64,000 nucleotides of DNA from Erwinia sp. SLM-02 (GTDB taxonomy: Bacteria; Pseudomonadota; Gammaproteobacteria; Enterobacterales; Enterobacteriaceae), in the NCBI RefSeq assembly GCF_037450285.1, contig NZ_JAQISN010000004.1, positions 248,001-312,000 of the forward strand, written 5' to 3'. Position 1 is the first letter of the stretch. Every line of letters begins with the position of its first letter. Positions 8,056 through 17,700 of the stretch are shown here, piece by piece. The position numbers and the translations under genes were made by a program. The notes beneath the pieces were generated by a model. It did no database searches. It had not been told where the DNA came from and worked only from the letters and a program-made list of their open reading frames with translations.

Positions 8056-8964
8056 ATGCGATTAAACCTTGAAGCGCTGCTGATTCTGGATGCGCTGGAC
8101 CGGCACGGCACCTTTGCCGCGGCGGCGGCCAGGCTGTTTAAAACGGCCTCCGCGCTGAGCTATACCGTGCAAAAAATGGAAAGTGACCTGAATATCACCC
8201 TGCTGGATCGCTCCGGCCATCGCGCGACATTCACGCCAACCGGCAGGCTGATGCTGGAGAAAGGACGCGTCTTATTACGGGCAGTGGGCGAGCTTGAGCA
8301 GCAGGCGCAGTACGTGGAAAGCGGCTGGGAGAGCAAGCTCACCATCAGTCTGGATGCCTCGGTGCCGTTTTCACTGCTCTCCGGGTTGATCGACGAGTTT
8401 TACCAGCAGCACCAGCACACGCGGCTGATGTTCCGCCACGACGTGCTGGCCGGATGCTGGGAAGCGCTGAGCTACGGCGATGCCGATATTGTGTTTGGTG
8501 CCGTGCAGCAGCCCGCGCGCCACGCGGGCGTTGAGTGCGTGCCCATCGGCTGGCTGGAATATGTCTTTGCGATTGCGCCGGAGCATCCGCTGGCCGCGCT
8601 TCCCGCGCCGCTGCTGCGCGATCAGATCCGCCAGTATCGTGCGGTAGTGGTGCGCGACAGTTCGCGACATGCGGAGGGGATGGATCTGAGGATCCTCGAC
8701 GATCAGCCGATCCTCAGCGTGCACAGCTTCAGCGATAAGGTGCAGGCGCAGGTGGCGGGGCTCGGCTGCGGCTATCTGCCGCGCTATCTGGCCGCACCGC
8801 ATCTGGAAAGCGGCGCGCTGGTTGAGCGCCAGCTGGATAGCGAAACCCGCCGCGACCAGGCGTTCCTGGCGTGGAAGTCCAGCGCCACCGGTAATGCGGC
8901 GATGTGGTGGCGTGAGCGGCTACAGAACTTCAACGGCATTCACGAAGTGTACGTTCCGGCCTGA
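8056..8964 (+). CDS. LysR-family transcriptional regulator
   Basis: 302 residues from the ATG at 8056, which has a GGGGA ribosome site just upstream; a TTG at 8038 would add six residues. The N-terminal winged helix is typical (LNLEALLILDALDRHGTFAAAAARL, then SALSYTVQKMESDLNITLLDR). The remainder is the periplasmic-binding-like effector domain (KLTISLDASVPFSLLSGLIDEF). Divergent orientation to the isochorismatase-ABM-amidohydrolase operon suggests that it controls that operon, probably in response to its substrate. Confidence 0.88.
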   Translation: MRLNLEALLILDALDRHGTFAAAAARLFKTASALSYTVQKMESDLNITLLDRSGHRATFTPTGRLMLEKGRVLLRAVGELEQQAQYVESGWESKLTISLDASVPFSLLSGLIDEFYQQHQHTRLMFRHDVLAGCWEALSYGDADIVFGAVQQPARHAGVECVPIGWLEYVFAIAPEHPLAALPAPLLRDQIRQYRAVVVRDSSRHAEGMDLRILDDQPILSVHSFSDKVQAQVAGLGCGYLPRYLAAPHLESGALVERQLDSETRRDQAFLAWKSSATGNAAMWWRERLQNFNGIHEVYVPA

Positions 8965-9048
8965 CGGGGCGGTTTGCGCGGCTGCGTCCGCCATGCAGAC
9001 TGACGGCTCCGGTTCCCGGTTCGGGTAACGATCCCGGCCGGGAGCGGG

Positions 9049-11496
9049 TTATTCACCGGCCTCTCTCCGCACCGCATTCACCCAGCCGGGTGCCTTATCC
9101 AGAATCTCCTCGCTGAGCCATTCCCCCATCTTCCAGCCGAGTGTGTGGCAGGCCTCCCACTGGTTTTCATCGAAAAACTGATCGCTGGTGGGCTGCTGTG
9201 GAAAAGCGGGTTGCCGGGCCGCATAGCGTTCGGTATCCAGCCCGAGGTCAGCGATCAAATGCGGTTTCACCACGATCAGCGCGGCGTAGTCTTCCCGGTC
9301 GGGGTAGCCGATTCGCGCCAGCATAAACGGGGCCGGGTTTTCTCTTTGGGTCAGTAAATCTGGGGTGGTAAAACGCCCTGCCAGCGCGGGTTCCACGACG
9401 CTGTTATCAAGGAACTCTATGCGGGTGGCGTAATCGATACGCGCCTTTCGGACCAGATTTTCAACATCTTCATAGTGGTAGTCCGGGTCTGCGCCGCAGT
9501 CGGCCAGCACGATCAGCGGCACCCGGCGTTTCAACAGCGCATACACCCCGGTATTGTCAAAATGACCGCCGTCCGAAACGTACCACAGGCTGCTGTTCAT
9601 GCCGGGGAAGAAAGCCAGCATTTCACCGATCAACGCCCTGAGGTGTGGAAACGTCTCCGGCTTTATTTTCCGGTCATGCCTGTCCAGCTTCTCCGCCGTT
9701 GTGGCGATGTACTTACGCTTTCTGATGAGCAGGTTTTCATTCCAGTATCCCAGACGGATCGCCGAGGTGAACAGCAGGGCGGCGGTGCCAGTGCGGGTGT
9801 TCGATCCCATGCCCGTACCCAGCGCGGCACCGGAGATCGCCAGCCATTTGGACAGGTGCTCTTCCTCCCAGTCGATGCCCTGCGGCAGCTGCGTGCCGGT
9901 TTCAATACCCAGCGGGCCGAGCGTCAGCGCCATGCCTTTGCGGTCGGCGTTAAAGTTACCGGTGCGATCGTCTACCGTCTGGTTAATGCAGCAGTTAATC
10001 AGGTGCAGCGGGCCGCCAAAGCGATGAGGATGATAGTCGCGCAGCAGTACGTCATCGCCGGGCTGTACGTCGGTAATGCGCCACTTCTGATTTTCACCTA
10101 TCCGATCGCGTTGGTAATCGGAGAGCAGACTGAGCGGAAACCGCGCGCCGTTCGTTTCCGGCCGGCCGGGGCGAAAATAGTTTCCCACCGAGATCCAGGC
10201 GCGCTCCAGCCTGGCGCGATACAGATTGTGCAGGGATGACAGATTCAGGACATCGACCCGCCTGCGGGTCAGCCAGAAATAGACCGCCATCAGCGCCAGG
10301 AAAACGATATCCATCAGCAGCGCTGGCCAGCCGGACGATTTTTCCGGGATGTAGAGATCGGTAAACAGAATCAGCAGTATCGTCGACCAGCTGAGGAACA
10401 GAGCCAGTAAAAGAAGATAACCAATCTGGTTGATGATATTTGCTACCGGCTTTTTCTTGGCCGGGTTTTTCGTCGGGGGCTTTATCCAGTGCCTTAACAG
10501 CGAAATAGCGGGCGGCAGCAGGGCCAGCACGGTCAGGAAGGTGAGAAAGTTCGCCCGGACTTTTATCCAGTAGCAGAATTCGGTCGCGCCATAGCAAAAC
10601 AGGCAGGCCAGCGCCGCGAGCAGCGCCACGGCCAGTTTCCTGGTGCGGATAAGCCGCTGCCGGGCAACGGAAAGAGTGGTGATTTTTAATGCGCAGCAAT
10701 CCTGCACCAGCTTAGCGGCCAGCGGCAGGCAGGAGAACAGCAACACCCCCATACCCAGCCCTATCGGCTTATCACGGTAAACCATGTGTGGGCTGAAACC
10801 GTAGGCCAGCAGCAGCGCCAGCGTCACGAGGGGCACGGAAAGAGTGGTGTAGTAATCCTGATAGCGGCCTTTTGTTGTGCCATCGTCCCCTCCACCGGCG
10901 GGCCGGATGATCCACCAGGCACTCATCTGCCAGAGGGCGCAGGCCAGCGGGATCAGCATCAGACCGATCCAGACCGGAGCCGGCTTGCTGGCCGGGCTGA
11001 AGCCGGTGAGCAGCAGGCCGGGAAAGAACATCAGCGCCGCCAGAAACAGCATCACGGTAGCGGCCTCAAAGTGCGAGGCCAGCAGGCCGCGCAGGGTGTA
11101 GGCCATTGCCCGTGAGGTATCGCGAAACCCCGCCGGCGCCAGGTAGCGGCCATTATTCCGCAGCCACCAGAGTAAGAATGAGCGTTTCTCTGCCAGACCC
11201 GCCTCCACCGCTTCGGCCTTCTGGTCTTCGTTATAGAGCCGCCCCAGCGTACCGCCAAAATAGCCGCCGCCGGATACCGTGGAAAGATAATCAAATCGGC
11301 GCAGGACTTTATTTGCCGCTAACGCCCTGACCAGGCCGAGGCAGAAGGTGGCGCTGCGGATGCCGCCGCCGGAGAGCGCCAGCGCGCTGACGGGCCGGTC
11401 GGCGCTGACATTCGCCTGCTGCCGCCTGTGCTGAATTAACGCGTCTTCGTCGCGCTGAGTATCCTGGCCATTATTATTTATCAGAGGCTCGCTCAT
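9049..11496 (-). CDS. Patatin-like phospholipase with a central multi-pass membrane block
   Basis: 815 residues. The oxyanion loop SGGGIRS lies at 42-48 and the nucleophile Ser75 in TVSGGGYFGG at 73-82; the catalytic Asp642 is in SDGGHFDNTG at 641-650. The two halves of the patatin fold are therefore separated by about 550 residues. Between about 146 and 408 there are roughly eight hydrophobic segments, giving a membrane-anchored lipase. Patatin-family enzymes hydrolyse acyl chains from phospholipids; some bacterial ones are secreted effectors, but no secretion genes are nearby. It is a single gene between LysR and the sugar operon, with a likely promoter between 11497 and 11650. Fold and active site are clear; role is unknown. 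Confidence 0.82.
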   Translation of the reverse strand: MSEPLINNNGQDTQRDEDALIQHRRQQANVSADRPVSALALSGGGIRSATFCLGLVRALAANKVLRRFDYLSTVSGGGYFGGTLGRLYNEDQKAEAVEAGLAEKRSFLLWWLRNNGRYLAPAGFRDTSRAMAYTLRGLLASHFEAATVMLFLAALMFFPGLLLTGFSPASKPAPVWIGLMLIPLACALWQMSAWWIIRPAGGGDDGTTKGRYQDYYTTLSVPLVTLALLLAYGFSPHMVYRDKPIGLGMGVLLFSCLPLAAKLVQDCCALKITTLSVARQRLIRTRKLAVALLAALACLFCYGATEFCYWIKVRANFLTFLTVLALLPPAISLLRHWIKPPTKNPAKKKPVANIINQIGYLLLLALFLSWSTILLILFTDLYIPEKSSGWPALLMDIVFLALMAVYFWLTRRRVDVLNLSSLHNLYRARLERAWISVGNYFRPGRPETNGARFPLSLLSDYQRDRIGENQKWRITDVQPGDDVLLRDYHPHRFGGPLHLINCCINQTVDDRTGNFNADRKGMALTLGPLGIETGTQLPQGIDWEEEHLSKWLAISGAALGTGMGSNTRTGTAALLFTSAIRLGYWNENLLIRKRKYIATTAEKLDRHDRKIKPETFPHLRALIGEMLAFFPGMNSSLWYVSDGGHFDNTGVYALLKRRVPLIVLADCGADPDYHYEDVENLVRKARIDYATRIEFLDNSVVEPALAGRFTTPDLLTQRENPAPFMLARIGYPDREDYAALIVVKPHLIADLGLDTERYAARQPAFPQQPTSDQFFDENQWEACHTLGWKMGEWLSEEILDKAPGWVNAVRREAGE

Positions 11497-11671
11497 GATT
11501 TTCTGGTCCTGAAGGCTTCGCCGTTATGGATGGGGCTTTGCATTACACAATAGGAATCGGGATTAAAAAATGACAGCGGATTGTGTGAGGACTGTGCGCA
11601 TTTAACAGAAAAATGGACACTTCACCCATGCGGCCGCAGGCTCAGGGTGGGAGCAGGAGAGTGGGGGGATC

Positions 11672-11695
11672 CTCCGGCTGCAGCCGCAGCCGGAG
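11672..11695 (-). terminator. Hairpin after the kinase gene
   Basis: A perfect 10-bp GC-rich stem (11672-11681 with 11686-11695, loop of four) lies eight bases beyond the lyxK-like stop codon. There is no T-run on the minus strand, so it may be a 3'-stabilising hairpin or a weak terminator. Confidence 0.5.
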
Positions 11696-11702
11696 AGGGC
11701 AG

Positions 11703-13190
11703 TCAGACGATGGCCTTTACTTCACTTAATGCTTCGGCAATCCGCTTAAAGCGATCGAAGCGTTTTCTCAGCATCGCGTGTTTGGCCGGGTTCGGCTCCA
11801 GGCGAAGGGTGGGCGGCTGGCAGTGCGTCATCGCCGTCTGGAAATCTGCATATTCGCCCGCGCCGACCGCCGCGCAGATCGCCGCCGCGCGGCAGCCGGA
11901 CTGCTTCACGTCGACGATTTCCAGCGGCAGGTTGCTGGCGTCACAGAACATCTGCATCCAGATATCCGAATGCGTGGGGCCGCCCGTAAAACGGATGGTG
12001 CCGCTGCCCGCGCCCAGATCCTGTACGCGGTCCTGATGCAGCAGATGGGAGAAAACGATGCCCTGATAAATGGCATAGATCATATCTTCCCGGCTGTGGT
12101 GGCCGCTCAGCCCCAGGAAACCGCCGTGCAGGCTGTCGTGGAAGTTGGAGCCGTACAGCCACGGATAAAACAGAATATCGCTGTCCTTTTCATAGCCCTC
12201 CTTCGCCCACTGATTAAACTGCCGGTAGCTGTCCGGCAGATCCGGGAAGAACTGCTTCACAAACCAGGCGAGGTTGCTGGCGGAGGTCGGGCTGCCTTCG
12301 TGAACGAAGAAGGTGCCGGGGATGCAGTATTTCCCCCATACGTAAGGGTAATCGGACGGCTCAATGCGGTCGAAAACGCGGGTGGCGATGCTCCAGGTGC
12401 CCGCCACCGCGCTCAGGCAGTGACTGTCGTGAACGCCCGACGCCAGCGCTGCGCCGACGACGTCAAACAGCCCGCCGAAGACCGGCGTTCCGGCTTTCAG
12501 TCCGCACTGCGCGGCGGCCTGCTCGGTAACGTATCCGGCGCAGTCGGCGGAACCGATTACCGGCGGGGCTTTCTCAGCCATCTCTGCAATGTCGAAGATG
12601 TTAAACAGCGTGGGATCGAACGCGCCCTGCTGCTGGTTAAACAGGTTGCTGCCGGAGATATTGGTCTCTTCGCAGGCAAACTCGCCGGTCAGGCAGTAGC
12701 GGATATAGTCGTGGACCATCAGAATATAGCCCGCACGCTGATAGTTTTCCGGCTCATGCTCCTTCAGCCAGCCGAGCAGCGCCGCCGGATGCGACGGCCA
12801 CAGCTGTTGCAGGCTGCGCCCGTAAGCTTCGGCATCGCGGCCTTCACTTTTCCAGCGGCTGACCAGCGGCTGCGCGCGCGAGTCGGAAGAGACGATACCG
12901 TTACGCACCGGCTGGCCCTGCTTATCCACCAGGTACAGCCCCTTACCGTGGGCGGAGAAGCTCACGCCGTGAATCGCCTCCGGCGCGATGCCGCTTTCCG
13001 CCAGCGCCTGGCGGATCACCCGGCCGGTGGCGGACCACAGCTCGGTCATATCGCGCTCGCAGAAGCCCATCTGTTCGCTGAGCAGCGGAACCGCCAGCTC
13101 AACAACTTTAACCTCCCGGCCGTCGGCGGTATAAATCCCGGCTTTGGTCACCGTCCCGCCTAAATCAACGCCCATATAGTAGTGGTTCAT
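11703..13190 (-). CDS. lyxK: L-xylulokinase-like FGGY carbohydrate kinase
   Basis: 495 residues; E. coli LyxK has 498 and I recognise close similarity through the length (for example ERDMTELW, SAHGKGLYLVDK, HEPENY, VHEGSPTSASNL, TGGPTHSDIWMQM). The phosphate-binding DLGGT is at 9-13 and the catalytic base is Asp243 (GGLFDVV). It would phosphorylate L-xylulose or a close ketopentose in the cytoplasm. It is the last gene of a six-gene minus-strand operon, overlaps the epimerase gene by 4 bp (ATGA), and its product would feed the 3-epimerase. Confidence 0.87.
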   Translation of the reverse strand: MNHYYMGVDLGGTVTKAGIYTADGREVKVVELAVPLLSEQMGFCERDMTELWSATGRVIRQALAESGIAPEAIHGVSFSAHGKGLYLVDKQGQPVRNGIVSSDSRAQPLVSRWKSEGRDAEAYGRSLQQLWPSHPAALLGWLKEHEPENYQRAGYILMVHDYIRYCLTGEFACEETNISGSNLFNQQQGAFDPTLFNIFDIAEMAEKAPPVIGSADCAGYVTEQAAAQCGLKAGTPVFGGLFDVVGAALASGVHDSHCLSAVAGTWSIATRVFDRIEPSDYPYVWGKYCIPGTFFVHEGSPTSASNLAWFVKQFFPDLPDSYRQFNQWAKEGYEKDSDILFYPWLYGSNFHDSLHGGFLGLSGHHSREDMIYAIYQGIVFSHLLHQDRVQDLGAGSGTIRFTGGPTHSDIWMQMFCDASNLPLEIVDVKQSGCRAAAICAAVGAGEYADFQTAMTHCQPPTLRLEPNPAKHAMLRKRFDRFKRIAEALSEVKAIV

Positions 13191-14080
13191 ACTGCCTCCG
13201 GGCTGGGCAGCGCGGAGCGGGTTTCACCCCAGCCGGCTGCGGCCATTTTGTCTTCAATCCACTGACGGGCGCGGATGATTTCCAGCAGCGGCTCGTCCGC
13301 TTTCTCCGTCCACATCTCAATCAGGAAGGTGCCGCGATAGTTCAGGCGGCGCAGGGTTTTAAAGAACTGCACGAAATCCACGCAGCCCTCGCCAAACGGC
13401 ACATCGCGGAACTGGCCCGGTGAATCCGGCGTGACCGGCAGCGTATCTTTCAGGTGGATAGCCGCAATCCGATCGATGCCGCCGGTCAGCTCGCTGTCCA
13501 CCTCATTGCCCCAGGCGGTGAGGTTGCCGATATCCGGATAGACGGTGAACCACGGCGAGTTAATTTTCGCATTCAGCGCCTGCCACTTGCTGATGGAGTT
13601 CATAAACGGCGTATCCATAATTTCCACCGCGCACATCACCTGCGCCCCGGCGGCCAGCTCAACGGCCCAGGCCACGGAGTCCTCGAAGCGGGCGATGGTG
13701 TCGTCGTCCTGCGGTTCGTAATAGACGTCGTAGCCGGCCAGCTGGATGGTGCGGATGCCCAGATCCTGCGCCAGACGCACGGCTTTCTCCATAATGGCAT
13801 AGGCCTGCCGGCGGGTTTCTGCATCGCGGCTGCCGAACGGGAAGCGGCGGTGCGCCGACAGGCACAGGGTGGGAATGCGCACGCCGGTCTGCTGAATCGC
13901 CCGGATAATCTCCATGCGCTCCGCCTGCGTCCAGTCCAGCCGCGCCAGGCGTTCATCGCTTTCATCTACCGACATCTCGACGAAATCAAACCCGCAGGAT
14001 TTCGCGACGGCCAGCTTCTCAACCCAGCTTGTCCCTTTCGGCAGCGCCTTTTCGTAAATCCCTAATGGATGCTTACGCAT
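13187..14080 (-). CDS. L-ribulose-5-phosphate 3-epimerase (UlaE/SgbU family)
   Basis: 297 residues, slightly longer than E. coli UlaE (284) and SgbU (286). TIM-barrel xylose-isomerase-like fold with the metal ligands in EIMDTP, YPDIGN, IHLKDT and LIEMWTE. The family interconverts L-xylulose 5-phosphate and L-ribulose 5-phosphate. Between LyxK and the divergent 4-epimerase this completes a route from L-xylulose to D-xylulose 5-phosphate and the pentose phosphate pathway. It overlaps the upstream permease gene by 1 bp. Whether ulaE or sgbU is the better name cannot be decided. Confidence 0.88.
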   Translation of the reverse strand: MRKHPLGIYEKALPKGTSWVEKLAVAKSCGFDFVEMSVDESDERLARLDWTQAERMEIIRAIQQTGVRIPTLCLSAHRRFPFGSRDAETRRQAYAIMEKAVRLAQDLGIRTIQLAGYDVYYEPQDDDTIARFEDSVAWAVELAAGAQVMCAVEIMDTPFMNSISKWQALNAKINSPWFTVYPDIGNLTAWGNEVDSELTGGIDRIAAIHLKDTLPVTPDSPGQFRDVPFGEGCVDFVQFFKTLRRLNYRGTFLIEMWTEKADEPLLEIIRARQWIEDKMAAAGWGETRSALPSPEAV

Positions 14081-15126
14081 TATCTTTCCCCACGTGTTGC
14101 CAGCAGCTGCTGGTGCTTTTTCCGGTTAAGCTTCATCGCGCGCTGCGCCTGCCATTTGTTTTTAAAGAATTTGAACGCCAGGGCGAAAATCAGCGTGATG
14201 CCCCACACCGCCAGGTTGAAGTGCAGGCTCACCCCCGCCAGGCTCAGGCCGGTGGCGATCACCTGCAGCACCAGCAGCGCGCAGAAAACGTGGACAACTT
14301 TGCCCACGCCGCCGAACGGGTCGGTTCCACCCAGCACAATCGCCAGCACCGTCAGCAGCAGGTAGGAGTCGCCATAGCCCATACGCGCCGAGTTGAAGCG
14401 GGCCATCATGATCAGCCCCGCCAGCACGCACAGCAGGCTGGAGATGGAATAAATCGCCATCATGATGCGGTCGGTACGGATGCCGCTGAACCAGGTGGCG
14501 TTAATGTTGCTGCCGCACATGTAGATGTTTTTACCCAGGCGGGTTTTGCCCAGCAGCAGGGCGAGAAATACGGTGGCGACAAGAAAGATAATCAGCGGAA
14601 CCGGGATCCCCCCGATCACCTCCGATCCCATGCTGCGCACGATCGGCGGCATGCCGCTCAGCGCCGCGCCTTTGGTCAGATACACCCCAACACCGCTGAT
14701 AATCGTCATGCTGCCGAGCGTCACCAGAATCGGGTGCGCGCCGATGCGGGAAATCATCAGCCCGGTCAGTACGCCGATCAGCACCGCAATCACCGCCGCG
14801 CCCAGCAGCGCCAGCACCAGCCACATCAGCTGCACGCCGATACTGGCATCAACCGGCACGTAGTGGATCAGCAGCCAGGCCATAAACAGGCTGGTGAGGT
14901 TGGCCGTGCCGATAATCGACAGATTCAGGCCGCCGCTCAGCATCGGTACAAACATCGCAAAGGTCAGCAGGCCCAGCTCCGGCAGCTGAAACGCAATGCT
15001 CAGAAAGGTATTTTCGGTCAGAAAGCGTCCCGGCATCGCCAGTGAAAAGGCTACCGTGGCAATCAGACAGATACCGAGCAGCCCGGTGCTGGTCCCGTCC
15101 AGAGGTAAAAACGATTTATTTTTCAT
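14080..15126 (-). CDS. ABC sugar transporter permease (RbsC/YtfT-like), second subunit
   Basis: 348 residues with about nine to ten hydrophobic helices and the BPD_transp_2 pattern of ribose/galactose-type permeases (GGLNLSIIG near the start of the core, GTDPFGGVG in the coupling region). It forms a pair with the permease at 15140-16126; two different permeases per system is the YtfT/YjfF and AraH-like arrangement. It ends one base into the epimerase start and has 13 bp to the upstream gene, so translation is probably coupled. Confidence 0.88.
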   Translation of the reverse strand: MKNKSFLPLDGTSTGLLGICLIATVAFSLAMPGRFLTENTFLSIAFQLPELGLLTFAMFVPMLSGGLNLSIIGTANLTSLFMAWLLIHYVPVDASIGVQLMWLVLALLGAAVIAVLIGVLTGLMISRIGAHPILVTLGSMTIISGVGVYLTKGAALSGMPPIVRSMGSEVIGGIPVPLIIFLVATVFLALLLGKTRLGKNIYMCGSNINATWFSGIRTDRIMMAIYSISSLLCVLAGLIMMARFNSARMGYGDSYLLLTVLAIVLGGTDPFGGVGKVVHVFCALLVLQVIATGLSLAGVSLHFNLAVWGITLIFALAFKFFKNKWQAQRAMKLNRKKHQQLLATRGER

Positions 15127-15139
15127 TCAACAGTCTCCG

Positions 15140-16126
15140 TCAGACGAAGCCGACATCGGTTTCTTTGCGCTTCTTGTAGTGGGTGACGCAGATAGCCGCG
15201 ACAATAACGACGCCAATCACGATGTTGACGAAATAGCTGGAAACGCCAATCAGGTTCAGGCCGTTTTTCAAAATGCCGATCAGGAATACGCCCATCAGCG
15301 TGCCGACCACCGAGCCTCTGCCGCCGGAGAGGCTGGCGCCGCCCAGCACCGCCGCCGCCAGCACATCCAGTTCGCCGCCGACCATCGCGTTAGGCACCAC
15401 TTCGCTCATGCGGTACGCCTGCAGCATGCCGCCAATGGCTGCCGCCGCGCCTAAATAGCCGTAGGCAAACAGATAAATCACCGAAACGCGGATGCCGATG
15501 CGGCGTGCGGATTCGTTGCTGCCGCCGACGGCGTAGAGCTGCCGACCGATATGGGTTTTATTCAGCAGCAGCCAGGTCAGCAGCGCCATGGCCAGCATCA
15601 CCACCACCGGCAGGCCCACCTGATAGCTTTCGCCGCCGTATTCGAAGGGCAGGACGGTGCGCTGATTGATCCACCAGTCCGGCAGGTCGTAGATACTGTG
15701 GCCGTTGGTTATCCACATCAGCATGCCGAACAGCAGCGACTGCATGCTGATGGTGATAATGATCGAGACGATATTGAGGTAGTAGATAAGAACGGCGTTG
15801 ATCAGGCCGAAGACGATGCCGCAGGCAATCGCCAGCACGATGCACAGCAGCGGGCTGGCGATGACATCGTTCAGCAGCAGCGAGGCAATGACATACTGTG
15901 CGACGGACGCCACGGCGGCGAAGGAAATATCAATGCCGCCGGTCACCAACACCACAAACAGGCCCAGCGCAAAAATGCCGGTCACGGCATAGCTTTCGGT
16001 TAAATCCAGCAGGTTCTGAATCGACAAAAACTCACTGCTTAACGTCGAAAACAGCACCAGCATTAAGACGATAACCCAGCCCAGCCAGCCTTCGACCGAA
16101 CGTGGCAGTTTAAAAATGTTAGCCAT
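15140..16126 (-). CDS. ABC sugar transporter permease, first subunit
   Basis: 328 residues with multiple hydrophobic helices and the ribose-family motifs VTGGIDISFAAVAS and AVLGGASLSGGRGSV, where the EAA-like coupling loop should lie. It overlaps the ATPase gene by 8 bp. Likely forms a heterodimeric channel with the second permease to import the pentose or pentitol bound by the periplasmic protein encoded upstream. Confidence 0.88.
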   Translation of the reverse strand: MANIFKLPRSVEGWLGWVIVLMLVLFSTLSSEFLSIQNLLDLTESYAVTGIFALGLFVVLVTGGIDISFAAVASVAQYVIASLLLNDVIASPLLCIVLAIACGIVFGLINAVLIYYLNIVSIIITISMQSLLFGMLMWITNGHSIYDLPDWWINQRTVLPFEYGGESYQVGLPVVVMLAMALLTWLLLNKTHIGRQLYAVGGSNESARRIGIRVSVIYLFAYGYLGAAAAIGGMLQAYRMSEVVPNAMVGGELDVLAAAVLGGASLSGGRGSVVGTLMGVFLIGILKNGLNLIGVSSYFVNIVIGVVIVAAICVTHYKKRKETDVGFV

Positions 16127-17633
16127 TGATGGCCTCCGCGAGTTGATGTTCGCTCAGCGTTGAAGGAATTAACTCGTTGACGATCTTTCCCTGTTTCATA
16201 TGCAGCACGCGATCGCAGTTGTAGTAGGCTTCCGGGGCTTCATCGGTGATCAGCAGCACGGAAATACCGACGCCGGAGAGGCGGTGGATCAGCTTGTAAA
16301 TACTGTCTTTCGCGCCGATATCCACGCCGACGGTGGGGGCATCGAGAATTAATACTTTTGGCCGGGTGAGGATCCACTTGGCCAGCACCACCTTCTGCTG
16401 ATTGCCGCCGGAAAGGGTCGAAAGCGGGTTATCCGGGTTGGTCACCTTGATATCCAGGTCCTTAATCCACTCCTGCACCAGCGCATCTTTGCGCTGCTCG
16501 TCAATCAGGTGCCACGGCGTTTTGATCTCATCGAGAATCGAAATCACCATATTATCGGCCACCGACTGCGGCAGAATGGCCCCCAGCGTCAGCCGGTCTT
16601 CCGAGACATAGGCAATACCCATCTCCCGCGCCTGGGTGTTGTCTTTGAGCCGCACCTTTTTACCGTCGAGCAGGATCTCGCCACGGTCAGGGTGGGTGAT
16701 ACCAAACAGGCTCAGCGCCAGCTCGGTGCGGCCGGACCCCAGCAGGCCGCACAGGCCAAGCACCTCACCCCGGTGCAGCCGCAGGGAGATATCGTCATAC
16801 TGGCCTTTGCGGCTGAGGTTATTCAGCTCCAGCACCACCTTGCCGAGTTCGGCGTTCGGCAGCTTCTGCTGGTGCTCAATGACCAGTCCGGTCATCAGCT
16901 CGGTAATTTTTCCAGTGGAGAGGGCGGCGGCGTCCCAGGTGCCGATCTTCTCGCCGTCGCGAATGACGGTAATGCGGTCGGAAATCTCTTTCACTTCATC
17001 CAGACGGTGGCTGACGAAGACCACGGTGATATTTTTATCCCGCAGATAGTTCACCGTGCGCAGCAGCTGGTTCACCTCCGTGCGCGTCAGCGAGGCGGTG
17101 GGCTCATCCATAATTACCAGCCGGGCGTCGGCAACCAGCGCGCGGCAGATGGCAATCTGCTGGCGCTGCGCAATCGGCAGATGCTGCACCAGCGCGTCCG
17201 GATCGATATTGAACGCCAGCTCGCTGAGGATCTGCTGCGCTTTTTCCCGGAGTTTTTTTTGCTTAAACCAGCCGAAATAGCCCTTCAGGTTATATTCGAA
17301 GGCGATGTTTTCGGCGACGGTCAGGTTTGGAAACAGCGACAGATCCTGATAAATGACCTGAATGCCTAACGCCCTCGCGCGGTCCGGCGTCAGGCGGGAA
17401 TGGGTTTTGTCATCAATGATGATTTCGCTACCGGCATCGGGCGCGTAGACGCCGCTGATGGTTTTAATCAGCGTGCTTTTACCGCAGCCGTTGGCCCCGG
17501 CCAGGCAGTGGACTTCGCCTTTATTTAAGGTCAGCGTGATGTTTTTTAATGCCTGATGGCCGCCAAAGCTTTTTGACAGCGCGTTCAGCGTAATCAGCGG
17601 GGCGGCATTATCGGCATGGTTATTATTCAGCAT
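16119..17633 (-). CDS. Sugar ABC transporter ATP-binding protein (RbsA/XylG type)
   Basis: 504 residues with two fused ATPase halves, the usual length for RbsA-type proteins. Walker A of the first half is GANGCGKST at 46-54, with Walker B LVIMDEPTAS; the second half has the degenerate GLLGSGRTEL and a full signature LSGGNQQKV. This unequal pattern is normal for the family. It energises import through the two permeases downstream. The start lies 67 bp after the binding-protein gene. Confidence 0.92.
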   Translation of the reverse strand: MLNNNHADNAAPLITLNALSKSFGGHQALKNITLTLNKGEVHCLAGANGCGKSTLIKTISGVYAPDAGSEIIIDDKTHSRLTPDRARALGIQVIYQDLSLFPNLTVAENIAFEYNLKGYFGWFKQKKLREKAQQILSELAFNIDPDALVQHLPIAQRQQIAICRALVADARLVIMDEPTASLTRTEVNQLLRTVNYLRDKNITVVFVSHRLDEVKEISDRITVIRDGEKIGTWDAAALSTGKITELMTGLVIEHQQKLPNAELGKVVLELNNLSRKGQYDDISLRLHRGEVLGLCGLLGSGRTELALSLFGITHPDRGEILLDGKKVRLKDNTQAREMGIAYVSEDRLTLGAILPQSVADNMVISILDEIKTPWHLIDEQRKDALVQEWIKDLDIKVTNPDNPLSTLSGGNQQKVVLAKWILTRPKVLILDAPTVGVDIGAKDSIYKLIHRLSGVGISVLLITDEAPEAYYNCDRVLHMKQGKIVNELIPSTLSEHQLAEAING

Positions 17634-17700
17634 GGTTCTTGCCCTGGTGTCAGACGTGAATAAAGCCGGAGCGCAACGGCTCCGGCGATACGGCTCAGGG

